Shown: one piece after another, positions 1-5,335 of the stretch
Numbering within the stretch: position 1 is the stretch's first letter
How the letters are laid out: each line of letters starts with the position of its first letter
Source of the DNA: Deltaproteobacteria bacterium
GTDB taxonomy: Bacteria; Desulfobacterota; GWC2-55-46
Reading direction: 5' to 3'
NCBI GenBank assembly: GCA_021825035.1
Contig: JAKAIQ010000059.1
Location: 1-10,494 of the forward strand
Length of the DNA stretch: 10,494 bases
The notes under the pieces: model-generated
Databases searched by the model: none
What the model saw: only the letters and a program-made list of their open reading frames with translations
Told to the model about the DNA's origin: nothing
Translations under genes and position numbers: made by a program

Positions 1-833
1 TAAGGGGATATGTTGCCGAGGCGATGCACGGTGATTTCAGCCAGGCCCAGAGGGAGGCCGTGCTTAAAAAGTTCAGGGAGTCACGGGTGGACATGCTGGT
101 GGCTACGGACGTTGCGGCAAGGGGACTCGATATAAGCGACATCTCTCATGTTGTAAACTTCTCGATACCTCAGAACCCAGAGTCTTATGTTCACAGGATA
201 GGGAGAACCGGAAGGGCAGGCAGGGAGGGCGTTGCCATCACTTTTGTGACTCCGCGGGAGGATAAGCAATTCAGGCTTATAAAGGCCGTCTCCAAGGCGC
301 AAATAAAGAAAGGAAAACTTCCTACCAAAGAAGAGGTGACCGAGGCCAGGTTTGCCAACCTGAAAGAACGGATACATGAATTTATAGACGACAGGCGGTT
401 CGAGAGGTTCCTCAATCTCGCCGAGAAATTGACGAGCGAGATGCAGCCCATCGAGGCAACTGCCGCTCTTCTTAAATTCGTGCTCGAAGGTTTCGATACC
501 GGTGCCGTCCATGATGAGGGTATTTCACTCGATGAGACAGGCGCTTCTCCGGGCATGGCCAGACTGTTCATGACTATCGGCAGGGAACAGGGCATTAAGC
601 CTGGAGACATAGCCAGGGAGATCTCCAAAAAGGCGGGCTTGCCGTTCAGCGCCATAAAGGGCGTAAACATTTTTGAAAAATTCACTTTCGTCGAAGTGCC
701 GAGAGAAGCCGCGGAAAAGGTTATTGAGTTCATGCATCAGTCCATTATTTCCGGATGGAAGGTCGCTGTCGCTCCGGCCAGGCCAAGATCAAGAGATGCC
801 GCCGGGAACGGGCCTGGACACAGAAGGCGTTGA
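1..833 (+). CDS. deaD: DEAD-box ATP-dependent RNA helicase, C-terminal part (5' end outside window)
   Basis: This is the 3' end of a DEAD-box RNA helicase that unwinds or remodels RNA duplexes using ATP, usually in ribosome assembly or cold-shock RNA handling. The reading frame is open from base 3, so the N-terminal half (Walker A, DEAD box) lies upstream of the window. Visible helicase core motifs in order are HGDFSQAQRE, the motif V region ATDVAARGLDI, and motif VI HRIGRTGRAGREG. After a helical linker, the last ~95 residues (from about GMARLFMTIGREQG to GWKVAV) match the DbpA-type RNA-binding domain, including the family pattern of a conserved NIFEKFTFVEVP stretch. A short basic tail ends the protein. 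The domain order fits DeaD/CsdA or DbpA; the E. coli proteins carry the same C-terminal domain. I prefer deaD, but dbpA cannot be excluded without the N-terminus. It appears unrelated to the flagellar genes further right. Confidence 0.93.
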   Translation, partial: RGYVAEAMHGDFSQAQREAVLKKFRESRVDMLVATDVAARGLDISDISHVVNFSIPQNPESYVHRIGRTGRAGREGVAITFVTPREDKQFRLIKAVSKAQIKKGKLPTKEEVTEARFANLKERIHEFIDDRRFERFLNLAEKLTSEMQPIEATAALLKFVLEGFDTGAVHDEGISLDETGASPGMARLFMTIGREQGIKPGDIAREISKKAGLPFSAIKGVNIFEKFTFVEVPREAAEKVIEFMHQSIISGWKVAVAPARPRSRDAAGNGPGHRRR

Positions 834-870
834 ACAACGCGCATAGACAACTATAGGTTTTGCCGATAGC

Positions 871-896
871 AGCCGGCGCTTTTTCAAATGCCGGCT
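871..896 (+). terminator. Hairpin, possible terminator of the helicase gene
   Basis: AGCCGGC (871-877) and GCCGGCT (890-896) form a perfect 7-bp GC-rich stem with a 12-base loop, 37 bases after the helicase stop codon. Only three T residues follow (895-898 region, then CG), so the U-tract is short. It could be a weak intrinsic terminator or simply an mRNA 3' stabilising hairpin. No other gene lies between it and the glycosyltransferase. Confidence 0.45.
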
Positions 897-951
897 TTCG
901 ATCCACATCAATTTGACAGCCGCTTCATCGCTGACAGGAGTTTCATGTTTT

Positions 952-2163
952 ATGCGGCTCAATAGAATACTCGTGCTCGCACCGCGCCTCCCTTATCCGG
1001 TCATAGGCGGGGATAAACTTCGCATTTACAATATATGTAAGTATCTTGCCGATGCCGGTAACGACATCACACTCCTGTCATTCGTTACCGATGAGAAAGA
1101 GGCGGATGTGGCCTTAAATCATGAGGCCGGCAAGATATTCTCTAAGATATCAACCGTCGTACTCAAGAAAAGAAATTCTTACCTGAATTCGTTCTTCGGC
1201 ATTTTTTCCGGAAGACCTTTACAGACTCATTACTACGCATCGCCGGAGATGGCCCTGACAATTGACAGGGAGCTGAATTTACGTCCTTATGACGCCGTTC
1301 TTGCTCATCTCATCAGAATGGCTCCCTATGTCATGAACGCGAGACTGCCGGTCAGTACCAGGAAGGTCATCGAGATGACCGACGCCATATCGCTAGCTTA
1401 CGCGAGGAGCAGGGATCATGGCGGCAAATCGTTTCTCGGAACCGTCTATAACCTGGAAGAGGAAAGAGTGGCAAACTACGAACGGCTGTGCCTCGAAAGA
1501 TTTGACGACGCGGTCGTTGTTTCTTCGGTTGACAGGGATCATCTTCTGCATCATACGCGCGAATCGCTGGAACGCAGGCTAAGGGTCATTCCGAACGGAG
1601 TATCGGTTAAAGAAAATGTTCTTACATCGTCTTTCGATCCGGATCTTATGATCTTCATAGGCAACATGAGAACCCATCAGAATACCGACGCGGTTCTATA
1701 TTTCATAAGGGCAATATATCCGCTTATAAAGGCCAGACGCCCACGGGCAAAGTTTCGCATTATCGGGTGCGAGCCGCGCAGGTCGATCAGGGCGTTTCAT
1801 GGGAAAGACGGCATAGAAGTCACCGGGTTCGTGCAAGATGTCTGGCTCAATGCGAAGGATGCTTGCGTGGCCGTATGTCCCATCAGAGTCGGGGCCGGCG
1901 TACAAAATAAGCTTCTGGAATCAATGGCTATGGGCATTCCGTCAGTCACCACGTCGGTGGGACTTGAGGGCATTGACGCTGTTTCAGGCCGACATCTTTT
2001 AACGGCTGATTCGCCATCCGATTTCAGCGAGCAGGTCCTCAGGTTGATGGAAAATAAAGATTTGCGAATGGGGATAAGCCTGAATGGCCTGGATTTGATA
2101 AGGAGAAAATATGGCTGGGAAACGCAACTCAAACCATATAAGGATATTTTTGAGAGGATTTGA
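952..2163 (+). CDS. Glycosyltransferase, GT-B fold (GT4-like)
   Basis: A 403-residue cytoplasmic glycosyltransferase predicted to transfer a sugar from a nucleotide-sugar donor to a glycan or lipid-linked acceptor. The N-terminal Rossmann domain starts with ILVLAPRLPYPVIGGDKLR (about residues 6-24), the usual opening with a glycine-rich acceptor loop. The C-terminal domain contains PNGV (214-217), FIGNM (235-239), a typical RIIG strand (269-272), and the donor-binding stretch GAGVQNKLLESMAMGIPSV (314-332), with Lys320 and Glu323 in the expected places. This pattern resembles the sugar transferases associated with PEP-CTERM/EpsH-type exopolysaccharide loci, but no such neighbours are visible. 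The frame is open from a TTG at 913; I chose ATG 952 because AGGAG at 936-940 precedes it with an 11-base spacer and the protein then starts directly at the conserved beta strand. Substrate unknown. Flagellin glycosylation is conceivable from the neighbourhood, but that is a guess. Confidence 0.85.
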   Translation: MRLNRILVLAPRLPYPVIGGDKLRIYNICKYLADAGNDITLLSFVTDEKEADVALNHEAGKIFSKISTVVLKKRNSYLNSFFGIFSGRPLQTHYYASPEMALTIDRELNLRPYDAVLAHLIRMAPYVMNARLPVSTRKVIEMTDAISLAYARSRDHGGKSFLGTVYNLEEERVANYERLCLERFDDAVVVSSVDRDHLLHHTRESLERRLRVIPNGVSVKENVLTSSFDPDLMIFIGNMRTHQNTDAVLYFIRAIYPLIKARRPRAKFRIIGCEPRRSIRAFHGKDGIEVTGFVQDVWLNAKDACVAVCPIRVGAGVQNKLLESMAMGIPSVTTSVGLEGIDAVSGRHLLTADSPSDFSEQVLRLMENKDLRMGISLNGLDLIRRKYGWETQLKPYKDIFERI

Positions 2164-2318
2164 TTCGGGAATGTATTAGAAGGAGTATGATGAATTATCC
2201 TACATAAGCGGCGGAAATTCCGTTAACCGGAATAAATCGCTTGAGAACCGGCGTGTGGTTAGAGAGCGGGTCTGTTTTCGAGTCGTCCGGAGAAAAAGCC
2301 GATTTCCCGGAAAGAAAA
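2164..2318. other. Intergenic region between convergent genes, with a tiny SD-led ORF
   Basis: The glycosyltransferase and the aminopeptidase converge here. The segment has AAGGAG at 2180-2185 followed by ATG codons at 2187 and 2190. From 2190 the frame reads ATG AAT TAT CCT ACA and then stops at 2205-2207, so any product would have five residues. A small hairpin, ATTCCG (2217-2222) with CGGAAT (2228-2233), follows and has no T-tract. I see no convincing bidirectional terminator. Confidence 0.4.
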
Positions 2319-3449
2319 TCAAAATTTCGGTTCCCCATCCACGATTATCTCGGATTTCTGTCCAGCCCTGAAGACCTCGAGAGTGGGCCTGAAGAATATG
2401 AAATCTTCATGAAAGGGCACGCTCACCTTACCACCGAACGAGGAATTGTCACCAAGCGCAATATGCACGGTGCCGAGTATTTTTTCCGTCTCGAGGATAT
2501 TGTCGGGCCTTTTGGCCTTGTCGTTAGTCCCAATGCCGAGCTCCGCTATATTCCCGAACAGAGGGTTGTTAAGGATTTTTTCCTTCAGGCTGAGTGCGAA
2601 AGCGCTATCGCCCTTGACCGCGACGACTCGTCCATTCTTAACGTCAAGTTCTATGGATTCCGCGAGTTTCCCAGTCGGCGCCCATTCGAGCACGAGAATG
2701 CCCTCGGCCGTGCCCTCAAGAGGGGCGAGGAACGCCTCTCCAGCCGGGAGGTTGCCGAAAGCTCCCGGCTTGACCAGTATGCCGGTATCGGCCAATATGT
2801 CCCGGTCCTTCATGGAAAAGCAGATCGATGTCCCATTGTGAGATGTTATGAATATCATGTCGCCGCCTGTCATCATATCTACTATCCGGTTTGTTCTACA
2901 CTCAACTTCTTTCCAGTCGGCGGACATGGCTCCAACCAGCATTGACCTTTCAAAGAGCGGCATGCTCGCGTATCTTACGCCGAGGCATCTCGTAAGATAA
3001 TCTCTGAACCTTGTGTGGGAAGTGGAGAAGTTGGAAAGCGCTATTATTGCGTTTGGCGAGTCTGCCAGTCCTGTGATTATCGACTCCCCGGCCCTGAGGT
3101 CTTTTGCGTCAGCTGTTTTATTCAGGATTTTTTCAAGCAGGCCGCCCTTTTTCAGTTCTGCGATTGTTTTTCCGCCAAAGGCCATCTCCCAGAGTTCCGC
3201 GGGCGGCTCTTTGCCGTGCTCCATCTGCGATGCATATTCGGCATAGGTTATATTGCAGTATTCTTTGCCGGCTTTCGCAATCTCTTTTACGGTGTCTTTG
3301 AGCGATTCTCTTCTTCTTCGGTCGGCATCCGATAAGATTTCTTCGCCCCTGATGATGTCCGTAAAGACGAGGACCTTTTCATCTTTTCTCACCCCAAGGT
3401 TTACGGTAAATATTTTTTTTACCGCGTCGTCGGTAATCGCCGTCTCCAC
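2319..3449 (-). CDS. M29-family metallo-aminopeptidase
   Basis: A 376-residue cytoplasmic enzyme of the M29 family (AmpS/AmpT/PepS-like), which removes N-terminal amino acids from peptides using a two-metal centre. Candidate metal ligands are present in family order: Glu238 in LPAGEAF, Glu303 in AELGIGTN, His329 in HIALGDN, and His347 plus Asp349 in HEDF. At the position seven residues after His329, where classical members have a catalytic Tyr, I read Ser, so this belongs to a variant subgroup with HIALGDNSSFGG. The protein is somewhat shorter than the ~410 residues of AmpS. The frame extends to a TTG at 3479, but I prefer GTG at 3447-3449. GAGAGGGG (reverse complement of 3458-3465) sits 8 bases before it, and a candidate promoter would start transcription near 3478, which would leave the TTG without a leader. 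The gene is divergent from the regulator at 3626 and runs against every other gene in the window. Confidence 0.85.
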   Translation of the reverse strand: METAITDDAVKKIFTVNLGVRKDEKVLVFTDIIRGEEILSDADRRRRESLKDTVKEIAKAGKEYCNITYAEYASQMEHGKEPPAELWEMAFGGKTIAELKKGGLLEKILNKTADAKDLRAGESIITGLADSPNAIIALSNFSTSHTRFRDYLTRCLGVRYASMPLFERSMLVGAMSADWKEVECRTNRIVDMMTGGDMIFITSHNGTSICFSMKDRDILADTGILVKPGAFGNLPAGEAFLAPLEGTAEGILVLEWAPTGKLAESIELDVKNGRVVAVKGDSAFALSLKEKILNNPLFGNIAELGIGTNDKAKRPDNILETEKILGTVHIALGDNSSFGGKVSVPFHEDFIFFRPTLEVFRAGQKSEIIVDGEPKF

Positions 3450-3484
3450 GGAATTAGCCCCTCTCGTTATTAAATTCAAAAACT

Positions 3485-3512
3485 ATGTTACCATTCCCAT
3501 CTTTTTTGTCAA
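3485..3512 (-). promoter_or_regulatory. Candidate sigma-70 promoter for the aminopeptidase
   Basis: On the minus strand a perfect TTGACA (complement of 3507-3512) is followed after 16 bases by TAACAT (complement of 3485-3490), which matches four of six positions of TATAAT. Transcription would start near 3478, about 30 bases before the GTG start. The -10 element is weak and the region is AT-rich, so this is moderate evidence. Confidence 0.45.
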
Positions 3513-3553
3513 TTTTTCTTATATCGTATTTTTTTGGCGAGTTTGTCTTTTTG

Positions 3554-3567
3554 TTCAAAATATTGAC
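3554..3567. promoter_or_regulatory. FleQ-box-like palindrome overlapping the -35 element of the regulator gene
   Basis: TTCAAAATATTGAC matches 11 of 14 positions of the FleQ consensus GTCAATAAATTGAC as I remember it from Pseudomonas. It overlaps the -35 hexamer at 3563-3568, and that hexamer supplies the TTGAC arm by itself. The surrounding DNA is very AT-rich, so a chance match is quite possible. If real, it would suggest that the downstream activator represses its own gene. Confidence 0.25.
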
Positions 3568-3591
3568 ATATTTTTTTTTATTATATATAAT
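3563..3591 (+). promoter_or_regulatory. Consensus sigma-70 promoter of the NtrC-type regulator
   Basis: TTGACA (3563-3568), a spacer of exactly 17 bases, and TATAAT (3586-3591) form a perfect consensus housekeeping promoter. Transcription should start near 3598, giving a leader of about 28 bases to ATG 3626. The promoter lies inside an open frame that runs from 3485, which is strong evidence against that longer start. Confidence 0.85.
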
Positions 3592-3625
3592 GCGTCAAAA
3601 ATTTGCGCACACCTGGAGTGTCCTT

Positions 3626-5032
3626 ATGATAGAGCGCACCATACTTCTGGTAGAAGATGAAGATTATTTAAGGGAAAATCTTTCTGAGATCCTCGAGCTC
3701 CACGGCAACAGAGTTGTCGCCGTCCCAAGCGGCGAAGGCGCCATCGAAGCGGCTCGAAAGAAGAATTTTGGCGTGTTGCTTACGGATCTTAAACTGCCGG
3801 GGATCGGCGGCATAGAAGTAATACGCTCCATAAAAAACATTAATCCAGCCACCGCGTGCATCATCCTTACGGGGTTCGGTTCAATAGAGTCTGCGGTTGA
3901 CGCAATGCGGGCCGGCGCCTTCACGTATCTTAAGAAGCCATTCGAAAAGTCGGAGCTTCTCGTAATCATTGAAAAGGCATTCGAAGTCCATTCCCTGAAA
4001 GAAGAAAATTCCAAGCTGAAAAGCGATCTGAGGGATAATTGCACATCCGCCATTATCGGCACCAGCGTTGGGATACAAAAAGTAAGAGATTTGATAGAGA
4101 AGGTGGCGGATACCGATTCTACCGTGCTTATTCTCGGCGAGAGCGGGACCGGCAAGGAACTTGTTGCCAGGGCGCTTCATTATGGAAGCAGCCGAAGCGC
4201 CAAGCCGTTTGTGCCTATAAACTGCGGAGCCATCCCTGAGGACCTTCTTGAGAGCGAATTGTTCGGATATGAAAAAGGCGCTTTTACAGGAGCCATTGCC
4301 ACCAAGATAGGGCGATTCGAGGCCGCCGATTGTGGGACGATCTTCCTCGACGAAATAGGGGACATGAGTCCTGGTTTGCAGGTAAAGATACTCAGGGTTC
4401 TTCAGGAAAAAGAGTTTGAAAGGGTCGGAGGGCGTAATACCATAAAAGTCGATGTGAGGGTTGTTGCAGCTACTAACCAGGACCTTGAACAGGCCGTTGA
4501 GGAGAAAAGGTTCAGGAAGGACCTTTTCTACAGGCTGAATGTCATACCTGTAAACCTTCCTTCATTGAGGGAAAGGCGTGAGGACATTCAAATTCTTCTC
4601 CATCACTTCATCGGAAAGATCTCCGGGAGGCGGAAAAAATCCATAAAGGGCGTTACGCAGGAGGCTGTAAAGATATTCGAAGCCTATGACTGGCCCGGCA
4701 ATATCCGCGAACTTGAAAATCTTGTAGAGAGGCTCATGGTATTAAAGGAGGATGGTAGTTTAATAGATCATGAGGACCTACCGGATAAGATCGGGAAGTC
4801 TAATGCGGAACAGTACAGGAACGGAGGAGTGGAGTTGCCGCACGATGGAATCGATTTTAATGCCGTTGTCGATAATTTCGAGAAAAATCTTATTCTGAGC
4901 GCTCTGAGGCGGGTGAACGGGGTAAAGAAGAAGGCCGCCGAATATCTTAATATCAACAGGACCACTCTCATTGAAAAAATGAAAAGAAAGGGACTTATCG
5001 ACTCGTTAAAGACATCCGATTCTTTTGATTAG
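3626..5032 (+). CDS. Sigma-54-dependent response regulator, FleQ/FlrA-like DNA-binding domain (candidate flagellar master activator)
   Basis: A 468-residue NtrC-family activator. Residues 5-120 are a receiver domain with acidic residues Glu10-Asp11-Glu12, phosphoacceptor Asp54 (LLTDLKLPG), Thr82 and Lys104. Residues ~142-375 are the AAA+ sigma-54 interaction domain, with Walker A GESGTGKE (171-178), the sigma-54 contact loop GAFTGA (218-223) and Walker B TIFLDE (238-243). The C-terminal Fis-type helix-turn-helix (about 421-456) ends in NRTTLIEKMKRKG, much like the RTTLVEKM helix of FleQ/FlrA and unlike the FlrC type. No kinase gene is adjacent; the nearest is 2.4 kb away and pairs better with the second regulator. 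Start ATG 3626 follows GGAG (3615-3618) by 7 bases and a consensus sigma-70 promoter. The upstream extension to 3485 would encode a hydrophobic stretch across that promoter and is rejected. Unlike Pseudomonas FleQ, the receiver looks intact. The master-activator role is inferred from the helix type and the downstream flagellar genes. Confidence 0.9.
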   Translation: MIERTILLVEDEDYLRENLSEILELHGNRVVAVPSGEGAIEAARKKNFGVLLTDLKLPGIGGIEVIRSIKNINPATACIILTGFGSIESAVDAMRAGAFTYLKKPFEKSELLVIIEKAFEVHSLKEENSKLKSDLRDNCTSAIIGTSVGIQKVRDLIEKVADTDSTVLILGESGTGKELVARALHYGSSRSAKPFVPINCGAIPEDLLESELFGYEKGAFTGAIATKIGRFEAADCGTIFLDEIGDMSPGLQVKILRVLQEKEFERVGGRNTIKVDVRVVAATNQDLEQAVEEKRFRKDLFYRLNVIPVNLPSLRERREDIQILLHHFIGKISGRRKKSIKGVTQEAVKIFEAYDWPGNIRELENLVERLMVLKEDGSLIDHEDLPDKIGKSNAEQYRNGGVELPHDGIDFNAVVDNFEKNLILSALRRVNGVKKKAAEYLNINRTTLIEKMKRKGLIDSLKTSDSFD

Positions 5033-5100
5033 CTCATTGAATGCTTGCCCGTCTTTAAAAAGGCGGGCAAGGCAGGCGGTGCGGATGAGCATTCCTTGAG
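5033..5100 (+). other. Long imperfect inverted repeat directly after the regulator stop codon
   Basis: Nested complementary arms fold this stretch. CTTGCCCG (5044-5051) pairs with CGGGCAAG (5064-5071), and the pairing extends inward through TCT/AGG with one wobble. Outside it, GAATG (5039-5043) pairs with CATTC (5090-5094), and CTCA (5033-5036) pairs with TGAG (5097-5100). An 18-base unpaired stretch lies on the 3' side. No T-tract follows on either strand, so it is not a standard intrinsic terminator. It may be a 3' UTR structure or a degraded palindromic repeat. Confidence 0.5.
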
Positions 5101-5130
5101 AAACCCCACAAACAGAGTATCGCTGCGTTA

Positions 5131-5170
5131 GTCATATCCTTGACACTTATTATCAGAACTGTCAATTAAA
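5131..5170. promoter_or_regulatory. Candidate enhancer: FleQ-box-like palindrome plus half-site
   Basis: GTCATATCCTTGAC (5131-5144) has the GTCA and TTGAC arms of the FleQ palindrome GTCAATAAATTGAC at the right spacing, with a divergent centre (9 of 14 matches). A half-site, GTCAATTAAA (5161-5170), follows 16 bases later. TTGACA (5140-5145) and TGTCAA (5160-5165) also form an inverted repeat whose centres are 20 bases, about two helical turns, apart. The sites lie about 145-180 bases upstream of the predicted +1 of the sigma-54 promoter, the usual distance for an enhancer bound by an NtrC-type activator. The rest of the gap to 5283 shows nothing I can assign. Confidence 0.4.
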
Positions 5171-5283
5171 GGAATATCCCCATCAAAAGCTCTTCTCTAA
5201 CTATTCTTGTATATTTCTTCCAATGGCTTGAAATACCGAGATTTTTTTATTGCGGTTGCGTAGCCTTACCTTGAGGCGTATTC

Positions 5284-5299
5284 TGGCACAGTTGTTGCT
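5284..5299 (+). promoter_or_regulatory. Sigma-54 promoter of the TPR-kinase-regulator operon
   Basis: TGGCACAGTTGTTGCT matches the -24/-12 consensus TGGCAC-N5-TTGCW throughout, with exactly 10 bases between the invariant GG (5285-5286) and GC (5297-5298). Transcription should start near 5310, about 20-30 bases before the TPR gene. It needs an NtrC-type activator; the gene just upstream encodes one. Confidence 0.9.
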
Positions 5300-5335
5300 T
5301 TTATTCTTTTATCGATCAACTCCGCTGGAATGGCG

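Noticed and set aside
829..858. TTGAAC-N16-TATAGG as a sigma-70 promoter for the glycosyltransferase
   Set aside because: The -10 is weak and the start would lie before a GC-rich hairpin; the match is no better than expected by chance.
913..951. TTG start at 913 for the glycosyltransferase
   Set aside because: No ribosome site precedes it and the 13 added residues come before the conserved first beta strand; ATG 952 fits better.
2241..2945. Plus-strand open frame of 234 codons overlapping the aminopeptidase
   Set aside because: It is antisense to a clear M29 protein with conserved metal ligands and shows no recognisable domain.
3449..3479. TTG start at 3479 for the aminopeptidase
   Set aside because: GTG 3449 has a much better ribosome site at the right distance, and the candidate promoter would start transcription at about 3478.
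3485..3625. N-terminal hydrophobic extension of the regulator, suggesting a membrane segment
   Set aside because: A consensus sigma-70 promoter lies within it, the AT-rich bases explain the Phe/Leu/Ile codons, and ATG 3626 has a good ribosome site and begins the receiver domain.
5140..5168. TTGACA at 5140 as a sigma-70 promoter for the TPR operon
   Set aside because: No acceptable -10 hexamer is found at 16-18 bases; the sequence is better explained as part of a palindrome, and a sigma-54 promoter lies downstream.
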